A stretch of DNA of 28,414 nucleotides from CAYJXJ01 sp964374095 (GTDB taxonomy: Bacteria > Elusimicrobiota > Elusimicrobia > UBA1565 > UBA9628): assembly GCA_964374095.1 (NCBI GenBank), contig CAYJXJ010000047.1:1-28414 (forward strand), written 5' to 3'. The position numbers were made by a program, and so were the translations under genes. Numbering within the stretch: the stretch's first letter is position 1; each line of letters starts with the position of its first letter. The notes beneath the pieces are model-generated. The model made no database searches. It was given only the letters and a program-made list of their open reading frames with translations, and was not told the DNA's origin. Shown here one piece after another: positions 7,227 through 14,299 of the stretch.

Positions 7227-8680
7227 GCCAAGCCAGGCGCGTCGCGGTGCTGGGCGCCGGGATCACGGGTTTATCCGCCGCCTGGGAGGTCTTGCAGCGC
7301 GGCGGCGCCGAGGTGACGGTGTTCGAGGCATCTCCCCGGGTCGGCGGCAAGATCCTGACCGAGGAATCCGACGGGTTTCTCTTCGAGGCGGGCCCGGACT
7401 CCTTCGTCACCATGCGCCCCCAAGCCGCGGCATTGGCCCGTGAGCTGGGGCTCGGCCCGGATTTGCTCGATTTCGAGATGGCCTCAGGGGGCGTCGGGGT
7501 TTTCTGGGGGGGGCGTTTGCGCTTCCTTCCGGCGGGAATGAGCCTCGGCGTGCCGACACGGGTGTGGCCGCTGGTGTCCTGCGATCTCTTGAGCTGGAGG
7601 GGCAAGCTCCGGGCGGCGCTGGAGCCTTGGGTGCCCGGCGCCGAGGGCGAGCAGGACGAGTCGCTGGCGTGTTTTCTCAGGCGCCGTCTCGGGTCCGAGG
7701 TCCTGGAGCGCGCGGCCGGACCGATGCTGGCCGGCATCTACGCCGCCGATCCCGAGAAATTGAGCCTCCTGGCCACATTCCCGCAGCTGCGCGAGATGGA
7801 GCGCAGGGGAGGACTGGTGCGCGGCATGCTCGCGCGCAACGGGCGCGGCAGTTCCTCCTCAGGAGGCATGAAGTTCTCGACCCTGCGCCGCGGTTTGGGG
7901 AGCCTCGCGTCGGCCCTGGCGGGGCGGCTCGGCCCGCGGGTGCGGACGGGCGCGGCGGTCCAGTCGCTGCGGAGCCGGTGGGGGGTCTGGCATGTGCGCG
8001 CGGCCGGGCAGACTCTTGAAGCCGACGCGGTCATCTCGGCGCTTCCGGCTTGGGCCATGGCCGATTTGGTCGAAGCCTGGGATTTCGAACTGGCGGGGGC
8101 TCTGCGGGAGATCCCGTTCGCGTCGAGCGCGACCGTCTCGTTCGCATTCGACGAGGGATCGCTCGGAGGACGGCTGCGGGGAACGGGGTTTTTGGTTCCG
8201 GTCCCCTCCGGGAAGGGAGGAAGGCCGCCCTTCGGGGACGTTGGGCCCTTGCCCAACGCCGTAAGCGCCGCGAGCTATTCGTCGATCAAGTTTCCGGGAC
8301 GCGCCCCCGCCGGGAAGGTCCTGATCCGCTGTTTCGTCGGCGGAGCGGGTCGGGAGTCGGCCTTAAGCGGGGGCGCTTCCGGCATCGAAGGCTCGGCGCT
8401 GGAGGACGTGCGCCGCATACTCGGCCTGCCCAGCCTGGCGCCCGCGGCCGCGCGGACGCATCTGTGGCCGCGCGCCAACCCGCAGTACGCGCCGGGACAC
8501 GGGCTGCTGCTGCGGCGCGTCGAGTCTTGTCTCCGCGGCCACCCGGGCCTTGTCCTGGCCGGCTGCTCGTACCGGGGCATCGGCCTGCCGGACTGCGTGC
8601 GTTCGGGGCGGGAAGCGGGCCGCATGGCCGCGGCTTCGGCGGCCGCCGGCCCCCGGGCCGCGCCGGGAAGGTGCGCATGA
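7223..8680 (+). CDS. hemG: Protoporphyrinogen/coproporphyrinogen oxidase (HemY type)
   Basis: The protein has 485 residues and starts at GTG 7223, within a GTGA overlap with the hemE stop. This start sits directly before the FAD-binding Rossmann motif (VAVLGAGITGLSAAWEV). Other landmarks are FEAGPDSFVTMRP, GGMKFSTLRRGLGSLASALA, the late ANPQYAPGH segment and the C-terminal FAD contact CSYRGIGLPDCVRSGREA. The family oxidises protoporphyrinogen IX, or coproporphyrinogen III in the coproporphyrin-dependent branch. The sequence alone does not decide between them, and no hemH or hemQ lies nearby. The symbol hemY is equally used. Confidence 0.93.
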   Translation: MSQARRVAVLGAGITGLSAAWEVLQRGGAEVTVFEASPRVGGKILTEESDGFLFEAGPDSFVTMRPQAAALARELGLGPDLLDFEMASGGVGVFWGGRLRFLPAGMSLGVPTRVWPLVSCDLLSWRGKLRAALEPWVPGAEGEQDESLACFLRRRLGSEVLERAAGPMLAGIYAADPEKLSLLATFPQLREMERRGGLVRGMLARNGRGSSSSGGMKFSTLRRGLGSLASALAGRLGPRVRTGAAVQSLRSRWGVWHVRAAGQTLEADAVISALPAWAMADLVEAWDFELAGALREIPFASSATVSFAFDEGSLGGRLRGTGFLVPVPSGKGGRPPFGDVGPLPNAVSAASYSSIKFPGRAPAGKVLIRCFVGGAGRESALSGGASGIEGSALEDVRRILGLPSLAPAAARTHLWPRANPQYAPGHGLLLRRVESCLRGHPGLVLAGCSYRGIGLPDCVRSGREAGRMAAASAAAGPRAAPGRCA

Positions 8681-8704
8681 CCGAAGCCCTTGCGATACCC
8701 GCGG

Positions 8705-8728
8705 CCTGGCGCATTATATGGCGCCAGG
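8705..8728 (+). promoter_or_regulatory. Operator-like palindrome around a -10 element upstream of mgtC
   Basis: CCTGGCGC (8705-8712) and GCGCCAGG (8721-8728) are perfect 8-bp arms around the AT-rich spacer ATTATATG, which contains a -10-like TTATAT at 8714-8719. The mgtC ATG follows 10 nt later, with an AAGGA Shine-Dalgarno at 8730-8734. A dimeric repressor bound here would cover the promoter. The regulator is unknown. Confidence 0.45.
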
Positions 8729-8738
8729 TAAGGAAACC

Positions 8739-9371
8739 ATGAACTGGGAAAACGATCTGATCAAGCTGGGAATTTCGCTCGTGCTGGGAATGGCCATCGG
8801 CCTGGAGCGGGAGGTGTCGGACAAGGCCGCGGGCCTGCGCACGAACATCTTCATCGCCCTAGGGGCGACGTTGTTTACCATCATCTCGGCCAAGCTCCAG
8901 GCTCTCGCCGATCCGGCCCGCATCGCGGCCCAGGTCGTGACCGGGATCGGCTTTCTGGGGGCCGGCTCGATCATGCGCGAGGGCGACCGGGTGACGGGAC
9001 TCACCACCGCGGCCACCATCTGGACGGTCGCGGCCATCGGCATGGCCGTGGGCTTCGGCTACTACAAGCTCGCCTCGGTCGCCGCGGCGGGGACTCTCTT
9101 CGTGCAGTTGTTCTTTACGCGGCTCGATATCCTCATCGATGACCTGCGCGAGCGCAACATCTACCGGATCGTTTCCCGCCTCGACGCGGAGAGCCTCGAA
9201 GCCGTCGACCGCGTATTCCGGGAATCGCGCGTGCGCGTCATGCGCCGCAAGGTCATGAAGCGGGCCGAGGGCTACTATTTGGAGTTCTACACCTCGGGCT
9301 CCCGCGCCGCGCAGGAGAGGGTCACGCAGAAGCTTCTCGATTCCAAGGGGATACTCGAGGTCACCTACTGA
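8739..9371 (+). CDS. mgtC: MgtC/SapB family membrane protein
   Basis: The protein has 210 residues. Residues 1-130 form the conserved four- to five-helix MgtC domain, with GLEREVSDKAAGLRTN and TGIGFLGAGSIMREGDRVTGLTTAATIW. The last 75 residues are a soluble ACT-like tail (RIVSRLDAESLEAVDRVF ... ILEVTY). The family is linked to growth at low Mg2+ and to control of the F1Fo ATPase in enteric bacteria; a role here is inferred. ATG 8739 was chosen because a Shine-Dalgarno and the family N-terminus agree; the open frame before it overlaps hemG. Its stop overlaps the rlmN ATG (TGATG). Confidence 0.9.
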   Translation: MNWENDLIKLGISLVLGMAIGLEREVSDKAAGLRTNIFIALGATLFTIISAKLQALADPARIAAQVVTGIGFLGAGSIMREGDRVTGLTTAATIWTVAAIGMAVGFGYYKLASVAAAGTLFVQLFFTRLDILIDDLRERNIYRIVSRLDAESLEAVDRVFRESRVRVMRRKVMKRAEGYYLEFYTSGSRAAQERVTQKLLDSKGILEVTY

Positions 9372-10468
9372 TGGACTTCGGCCGGGTTGTGGCGGCGTTG
9401 GCGCGCGCCAAGGCCGAGCGCTACCGGGCCGCGCAGGTGGCGCGCGCCGTCTGCCGGGGACCCGCGGCCTCCTACGCGGAGGTCGGCGTCCTGCCCGAGG
9501 CCTGGCGCGGGCGGCTCGAGCGCGAGGCGCCCCTCCTCTGTCTTTCGGCCGCGGCTCTGACGAACTCGGCCGATGGGACCCGCAAGGCCGCGTTGCGGCT
9601 GGCCGACGGTGGAATCGTTGAGTCCGTGCTCATGCGGCCGAGTCCTCGGCGTTGGACCGCGTGCCTCTCCTGTCAGACCGGCTGCGCGGTGGGCTGCGGT
9701 TTTTGCGCCACCGGACTTCTCGGCGCCGGGCGCAGCCTCACGCCCGAGGAGATCACCGACCAGGTCCTGTTCTGGCGGCTCCATATGCGCCGCGAGGGCA
9801 TCGCCGGGGAGGTGTCCAACGTCGTCTATATGGGCATGGGTGAGCCCTTCCTCGCCTATGACAGCGTGGCCGAGTCCCTGCGGGTCCTGACGGACCAGAG
9901 GCTCTTTGGGATGGGGGCCCGGCGCATCTCGGTATCGACGGCGGGTTTCCCAGACGCGATGCGGCGCTTCGCCGATGAATTTCCCCAGGTCAATATCGCG
10001 CTCTCCCTGCACGCGGCCAACGATGAGCTGCGCGCCCGCCTGGTCCCGATCAACAAGGCCTACCCCTTGGCCGCCCTGGCCGCCGCCCTGCGGGAGATCT
10101 TCGCCCGGCACCGCCGCAAGGTGTTCCTCGAGTACGTCCTGCTGGGGGGAGTCAACGACTCCCCCCGGCAGGCCCGCGAGGTGATCGAGTTCGTGCGGTC
10201 CATCGACCCCGGACTCCTCCACGTCAATCTCATCGTCTTCAATGCGACGGCCACCGCCTTCTCGCCGCCGGCCGAGGCGGCCGCGCGAGCCTTCCACGCG
10301 GCCCTGCGGGCCGCGGGGCTCATGTGCACCATCCGTCAGAATCTCGGCCGCGACATCGCGGCGGCCTGCGGGCAGTTGGCGCCCGCCGGCGCCTCCGCCC
10401 TCTCCGCGAAAGGAGAACGGCCGCGCTTCGAGGACCGCGGGCCCAAGCCCGCAGGGAGACCCGCATGA
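9371..10468 (+). CDS. rlmN: Dual-specificity 23S rRNA A2503 / tRNA A37 C2-methyltransferase
   Basis: The protein has 365 residues, the usual length. The radical SAM cluster motif CAVGCGFC gives Cys105, Cys109 and Cys112. VVYMGMGEPF, RRISVSTAGFP, VNIALSLHAAND and the LEYVLLGGVND segment follow in the RlmN order. The C-terminal mechanistic cysteine is present in RDIAAACGQL (Cys333), which separates methyl synthases of this type from other radical SAM proteins. It is translationally coupled to mgtC upstream and to the GAF gene downstream. Confidence 0.95.
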   Translation: MDFGRVVAALARAKAERYRAAQVARAVCRGPAASYAEVGVLPEAWRGRLEREAPLLCLSAAALTNSADGTRKAALRLADGGIVESVLMRPSPRRWTACLSCQTGCAVGCGFCATGLLGAGRSLTPEEITDQVLFWRLHMRREGIAGEVSNVVYMGMGEPFLAYDSVAESLRVLTDQRLFGMGARRISVSTAGFPDAMRRFADEFPQVNIALSLHAANDELRARLVPINKAYPLAALAAALREIFARHRRKVFLEYVLLGGVNDSPRQAREVIEFVRSIDPGLLHVNLIVFNATATAFSPPAEAAARAFHAALRAAGLMCTIRQNLGRDIAAACGQLAPAGASALSAKGERPRFEDRGPKPAGRPA

Positions 10469-11001
10469 TGGAAGATCCGCCTCCGCTCCAATCGCCGGAC
10501 GCGGGCCTGGGGAGCAGGCCCGCGCGGGCCCGCTACCAGAAGGCCCGCGACGTGCTCGAGCTTAAGTGGCGCCGCCGGGAGCTCGACTGCGACCGCATGA
10601 TGCGCGAGATCGTCGACGTCCTCTGGGATCACTTCGCGGAGAAGCCGTATTCCTGGTGCGGCTTCTACCGGCTTTCCCGGGACGGAGATTCGCTCATCCT
10701 TGGCCCGCACCGGGAAAAGCCGGCCTGTTCGCCCCTTCCCATGCACGGCGTGTGCGGGCGGGCGGCGCGCACGGGGCAGCCCTTGGTTGTGGGCGACGTG
10801 AAGTCCCTGGGGACGGACCGGCACGTCGAATGCGACCCCGCCAACCTTTCGGAGGTGGCGCTGCCCGTTTTTGACCGCTCGGGAAAGGTTTGGGCGGTTT
10901 TCGACGTCGACAGCGCCTCCAAGGACGCATTCGATGAGATGCATGTCCGGTGGCTGGAACGTATCCTTAAGGCATTCCAGCGGATCGAATGCGCGGACTA
11001 A
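10465..11001 (+). CDS. GAF-domain protein, probable free methionine-(R)-sulfoxide reductase
   Basis: The protein has 178 residues from ATG 10465 (ATGA overlap with rlmN); ATG 10468 is equally possible. A short, charged N-terminal extension precedes a single GAF domain (about 45-175). Three cysteines match the fRMsr (MsrC/YebR) pattern: Cys88 in KPACSPLP, Cys97 in HGVCGRAA and Cys123 in HVECDPANLSEVALPVF. The family reduces free methionine-R-sulfoxide with thioredoxin. The domain is somewhat divergent from E. coli MsrC, so the assignment is probable and not certain. Confidence 0.7.
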   Translation: MMEDPPPLQSPDAGLGSRPARARYQKARDVLELKWRRRELDCDRMMREIVDVLWDHFAEKPYSWCGFYRLSRDGDSLILGPHREKPACSPLPMHGVCGRAARTGQPLVVGDVKSLGTDRHVECDPANLSEVALPVFDRSGKVWAVFDVDSASKDAFDEMHVRWLERILKAFQRIECAD

Positions 11002-11008
11002 AAAGCGT

Positions 11009-11058
11009 GGGGGCGGCGCCCGCGCCTCCATTCCATGGACGCGCCGGACGCCGCCCCC
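11009..11058 (+). terminator. GC-rich inverted repeat after the GAF gene
   Basis: GGGGGCGGCG (11009-11018) and CGCCGCCCCC (11049-11058) are perfect 10-bp arms around a 30-nt loop, starting 8 nt after the stop codon. No T-tract follows. This could be a Rho-independent-like barrier or an mRNA-end hairpin. The remaining bases up to 11162 hold a weak -10-like TAGTAT at 11139-11144 before the next gene. Confidence 0.4.
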
Positions 11059-11162
11059 GGTTGTCGTCGTCGGACTCTGTTGTCGTACGTTCCGGCGCCT
11101 TGTGCTGTTGCCGAGTCAGCGGATACAGTTTGTCAGAATAGTATTACGGAAAGATTGCGCCC

Positions 11163-12395
11163 ATGAATTTTTCCGCGTTGGTCGCGGCCGGTCTCGTCGC
11201 GGCTTCGGCCGCGACGGCGCCGCGACAGCCCATCGCCGCCGACCGCTTCTATCCCGCCGACCCCAAGGAACTCGCCGCCTGGATCGAACGCCTCTGGCGT
11301 GCCGCGCCGAAGGCGGGGGGATCGCGTCCCGCGGCCCTGCTCGTGCCCCACGCCGCCATCGAGTACTCCGGGGCGGCGTCGGCGCGGGCCTTCAAGACCC
11401 TCTCCCCTGGAACCATCGACGCCGTGGTCGTGATCGGGACGGCTCACGGCGCGGACGTGGATGGCGCCGCGCTCTACCCGGGGTCTTACGGCGTGCCCGG
11501 CGCGGCGCTTCCTTACGACGCAACGCTGGCCCGGGAACTGATGGCGGCCACGCCGCTCATCCGCGCGAACCCCGACGCGCACGCCCAGGAGCATTCCATC
11601 GAGGTCCAGGTCCCCTTCATCCGCCGTGCTTTGGGGAGCCCGGCCCTGGTGGGCCTTCTCATGTCCGGTTCGGATCTCGAGCAGGCTCGGGTGGTGGGCC
11701 GGGCCCTGGCCGCGGCGGCGCGGGGCCGGCGGGTCTTGTTGGTCGCCTCTTCGGACCTTTCGCACTACCCCGCCGGGGAGTTGGCCGACAGCGTCGACCG
11801 CGCCACATTGGAGGCCTTGACCTCCCTGGAGCCCGCGCGCCTGTGGCTGACCAACCGCCTCCTTCTCAATCGCGGCCTGCCGGACCTGGCGCTGACTTTC
11901 TGCGGCGAGAGCGCGGTGCTGGCGGTCCTTGAGGCGGCGAAGACTCTCGGCGCGGGTCGCGTCGAGGTTTTAGAGAGGCTCCATTCCGGCCAGGTCGTGG
12001 AGGAGCGCGATTTCGCTCATGTCGTCGGCTACGGCGCCGTCGCGCTGCGGCCGGGAAAGCGCCGTCCGCCCGCGCCATTGTCCCCGGAGGAACGCGCCGA
12101 GCTCATCTTCTTGGCGCGGGCCGGGTTCAAGCAAGGCGGCCGGCGTGGAGCGGGGCCGGCCTTGGCTAAAGCGCCGCGGCTCAACCTCCCCGGCGCGGTG
12201 CGAGCCTCCGTGCGTCTGCCGGACGGCTCGAGTCGCGGACCGCGAGGGTGGGCCCGGATCGAGACGTCGTTGGGAGAATCGGCCTGGCACCATGCACGGG
12301 AGCTCGGTTTCGAAGAAGTCCCGGAGGGGGCGCGCCTGGTCCTCGAGATTCAGGCCGACCCCGGGCTCTTCAGCGCCGAGGTGATTTCCGAGTAG
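11163..12395 (+). CDS. MEMO1 family (AmmeMemoRadiSam system protein B) with degenerate AMMECR1-like tail
   Basis: The protein has 410 residues. The N-terminus (FSALVAAGLVAASAATA) is hydrophobic and looks like a signal peptide, which is unusual for the family. The MEMO domain (about 22-300) keeps the dioxygenase-like residues: His63 (VPHAAIEYSG), His95 (GTAHG), His201 (SSDLSHY) and Cys247 (TFCGESAV). From about 306 a second segment begins with LSPEERAELIFLARAGF, as in AMMECR1 domains. It is short, and where AMMECR1 has a conserved RGCIG motif it reads RGPRG. MEMO and AMMECR1 proteins co-occur with a radical SAM protein, whose function is unknown in bacteria. The 3' end overlaps the convergent cbiX-like gene by 26 bp. 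Confidence 0.8.
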   Translation: MNFSALVAAGLVAASAATAPRQPIAADRFYPADPKELAAWIERLWRAAPKAGGSRPAALLVPHAAIEYSGAASARAFKTLSPGTIDAVVVIGTAHGADVDGAALYPGSYGVPGAALPYDATLARELMAATPLIRANPDAHAQEHSIEVQVPFIRRALGSPALVGLLMSGSDLEQARVVGRALAAAARGRRVLLVASSDLSHYPAGELADSVDRATLEALTSLEPARLWLTNRLLLNRGLPDLALTFCGESAVLAVLEAAKTLGAGRVEVLERLHSGQVVEERDFAHVVGYGAVALRPGKRRPPAPLSPEERAELIFLARAGFKQGGRRGAGPALAKAPRLNLPGAVRASVRLPDGSSRGPRGWARIETSLGESAWHHARELGFEEVPEGARLVLEIQADPGLFSAEVISE

Positions 12396-12906
12396 ATTCG
12401 GCCCGTCGCACCGAATCGGCCAGCATCCGGGCCACCGCCGGCAGGTGATACGGCCAGGCGTAACGGATCGGAACCCCCGCGTGCTCGCGGCGGAGCCGAT
12501 CGACAACGGCGGGGATATCATGCTCGCTATGCACCCCGCCGCGCGTGATCATGATGGACAACAGAACGATCGAGGAAGCCCCCGCCGCGGCCAAAGCGCG
12601 GACGGCTTCCTCGATCGTCGGCCCGCAAAACTCGTTGTAGGCGCAGACGACGCGACGGCTCTTCAGGGCGGAACCAAGGGAGCGCGCGATGGACTCGAGC
12701 CCGGCCTGATAGGGATCGGTCTTGGGCGTTCGGGGCCAGGACCGCATGCGCCGGTCCAGTTCCGTCTCCCGAGACGACGGGGGGTCGGCGCCGCGCGCGG
12801 ATTCCAGCCTCTTGAGCTCTCCGGCGAGCTCGCGCGGGAAGTCGGCGGGCACGGCGCCGTGTCCGATGAGGATCACGGCGGCCTTTCCGGCTCGACGGGG
12901 AGGCAT
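12370..12906 (-). CDS. cbiX: CbiX/SirB-like sirohydrochlorin chelatase family protein
   Basis: The protein has 178 residues, matching short single-domain CbiX proteins. The start VILIGHGAVPADFP carries the metal-ligand-type His16. AYNEFCGPTIEEAV follows, and the second site is in MITRGGVHSEHDIP (His126, His129). The family inserts Co2+ or Fe2+ into sirohydrochlorin. With hemE, hemG, hemB and hemL nearby and no hemH in the window, use of another porphyrin is conceivable but unsupported. The gene is divergent from the zinc-ribbon gene and shares its promoter region; its 3' end overlaps the MEMO-like gene. Confidence 0.8.
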   Translation of the reverse strand: MPPRRAGKAAVILIGHGAVPADFPRELAGELKRLESARGADPPSSRETELDRRMRSWPRTPKTDPYQAGLESIARSLGSALKSRRVVCAYNEFCGPTIEEAVRALAAAGASSIVLLSIMITRGGVHSEHDIPAVVDRLRREHAGVPIRYAWPYHLPAVARMLADSVRRAESTRKSPRR

Positions 12907-12914
12907 GGGGCAAT

Positions 12915-12924
12915 ATTGTATAAT
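12915..12924. promoter_or_regulatory. Overlapping divergent -10 elements (cbiX-like / zinc-ribbon gene)
   Basis: On the plus strand TATAAT (12919-12924) lies 11 nt before ATG 12936. On the minus strand TACAAT (12915-12920) lies 8 nt before the ATG at 12906. The two hexamers share two base pairs, so polymerase could probably open only one at a time. Only 29 bp separate the two start codons, so both transcripts have almost no leader. Confidence 0.5.
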
Positions 12925-12935
12925 ACCCGGTCGAG

Positions 12936-13706
12936 ATGGCGCTGACCAAGGAAGCCCTCACGTTGCTCATCTCCCTGCAGGAGCGGGATCTGGTGTTCGA
13001 CCGCCTGCAGAAGGAATTGGCCCGCGTTCCGCTCGAGATTCAGGCCATGCGGGACGGCCTGGAGAGGGAGAAGGCGCGCCAGCAGGACGCCAAGCAGATC
13101 ACCATCGAGCTTGAGAAGGCCAAGAAGGGAAAGGAGCTTGATCTCGCTCAGAAAGAAGAAGCGGTCCGCAAGCACATGATGGAACTCAACCAGGTCAAGA
13201 CCAACGAGGCCTTCAAGGCCCTCCAGACCGAGATCGACCGGGCCAAGGCCGCGGGCGGCCAGATCGAGACCGAGATTCTGGAGATCATGGAGCGGCTCGA
13301 CGCTTCCCGCAAAGGCGAGAAAGCCGCCGTCGTCGCGTTCCGGGCGCGGGAAGAGGGTGTCAAGGGCGATGTCGCCGCCATGGAGACCCTGCGGACCCGG
13401 CTCCAGGCCGAGTTCGAGGCCGCCAAGACCGCCCGAGAGGCCGCGGCCGAAGGCATCGACGCCGGGGCTCTGCGCGCCTACCGCCACATCCGCTCCCGGG
13501 GCAAGTCCGACGCGATCGTGCGCATCGACGGCAACGCCTGCGGGGCCTGCCGCATGGCCCAGTCTCCGCACAAGATCGTGGAGGCGACCCGGGCGACGAC
13601 CATGGTCCTCTGCGAGAGCTGCCAGCGCATACTCTACATTCCCGCGGCGTTGGCCAAAGCCGCGGCGGCCGTCGCCACGCCCGCGCCGGAAGCGCCGGCG
13701 GCGTAG
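12936..13706 (+). CDS. C4-type zinc-ribbon coiled-coil protein (DUF164 family)
   Basis: The protein has 256 residues. Residues about 8-185 are a long antiparallel coiled coil rich in Lys/Glu. It contains the family segment MELNQVKTNEAFKALQTEI. A C4 zinc ribbon follows: CGAC (Cys202, Cys205) and CESC (Cys226, Cys229), ending CQRILYIP. An Ala/Pro tail closes the protein. Members bind nucleic acids or act as coiled-coil adaptors; no firm biochemical role is established. Its position directly before rnpB is a neighbourhood I have seen for this family. Transcription probably starts 4-5 nt before the ATG. Confidence 0.88.
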   Translation: MALTKEALTLLISLQERDLVFDRLQKELARVPLEIQAMRDGLEREKARQQDAKQITIELEKAKKGKELDLAQKEEAVRKHMMELNQVKTNEAFKALQTEIDRAKAAGGQIETEILEIMERLDASRKGEKAAVVAFRAREEGVKGDVAAMETLRTRLQAEFEAAKTAREAAAEGIDAGALRAYRHIRSRGKSDAIVRIDGNACGACRMAQSPHKIVEATRATTMVLCESCQRILYIPAALAKAAAAVATPAPEAPAA

Positions 13707-13740
13707 GCAAAACGGAGGGGACGGATATCCGCCCCCCTTC

Positions 13741-13780
13741 AACCCCCGGCCTCCCCCCCGCCGGGGGTAGGCCGGGGGTT
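13741..13780 (+). terminator. Strong GC hairpin just upstream of rnpB
   Basis: AACCCCCGGCCT (13741-13752) and AGGCCGGGGGTT (13769-13780) are perfect 12-bp arms. The 16-nt loop can itself pair (CCCCC with GGGGG). The hairpin begins 34 nt after the zinc-ribbon stop and ends exactly where the P1 helix of RNase P RNA begins. It could end the upstream transcript or mark the RNA's 5' processing point; no T-tract is present. Confidence 0.5.
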
Positions 13781-14187
13781 GAGGAACGGCCGGGGGGTCG
13801 CCCGCGACGAGCGGGAGGAACTTCCGGACTCCATAGAGCGCGGCGCCCGTTGAAAGACGGGGCGGCGTGGCCGCAAGGTCACGTTGACGGACAGTGCCAC
13901 AGAGAACATACCGCGCCCCGAGAGGGGCGTAAGGGTGAAAAGGCGAGGTAAGAGCTCACCGCCCCTGCCGTGAGGCGGGGGGCACGGAAAACCCCGCCGG
14001 GAGCAAGGCAGCAGGGCGGCTGGCGCGGCTCGCGCGGCCTAGGGACCCGCGCCTCCACTCAGTGGGAGCGCAGGTCTCGAAGCGGCCGCCCGGTGGCCGC
14101 ATCAGAGAAATGATCCTCCAGCCGATGGAGGCCGGGCGCACCCCGGTTGAAGTCGGTGGACAGAATCCGGGGTACAGGCCGTTTCTC
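13781..14187 (+). ncRNA. rnpB: RNase P RNA, bacterial type A-like
   Basis: About 407 nt. P1 is formed by GAGGAACGGCC (13781-13791) with GGCCGTTTCTC (14177-14187), with one G-U pair. The conserved core is present in order: GAGGAACTTCCGGACTCC (13815-13832), CAGTGCCACAGAGAACATACC (about 13892-13912), GGGTGAAAAGGCGAGGTAAG (about 13933-13952), CACGGAAAAC and GGGAGCAAGGCAGCAGGG (13983-14017), and ACAGAATCCGGGGTACAGG (14160-14178). It is the catalytic RNA that trims tRNA 5' leaders. The segment after GCAAGGCAGCAGGG is short compared with E. coli P16-P17. Ends are set by P1 pairing and may be off by a few bases. Confidence 0.95.
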
Positions 14188-14192
14188 ATATA

Positions 14193-14220
14193 GCGCGCGG
14201 GTCCTTAGGGACCCGCGCGC
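14193..14220 (+). terminator. rnpB terminator hairpin
   Basis: GCGCGCGGGTCC (14193-14204), a TTAG loop and GGACCCGCGCGC (14209-14220) form a perfect 12-bp stem six bases after the P1 3' strand. The tail TTCGTTAAT has only a poor T-tract. Confidence 0.75.
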
Positions 14221-14272
14221 TTCGTTAATACGCCGCCCGGTCGCCGCTCTCCTCGCGGTGTCTTGGGCGGAG

Positions 14273-14296
14273 GCAACTGTACGCGCGTACAGTTGC
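14273..14296. repeat. 24-bp perfect palindrome next to the guaB stop
   Basis: GCAACTGTACGC (14273-14284) is followed directly by its reverse complement (14285-14296) with no spacer. It ends 3 bp before the guaB stop codon on the minus strand. It may form the guaB terminator stem; however, a zero-loop palindrome is more typical of a dimeric DNA-binding site. No T-tract is seen on the guaB side. Confidence 0.7.
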
Positions 14297-14299
14297 AGT

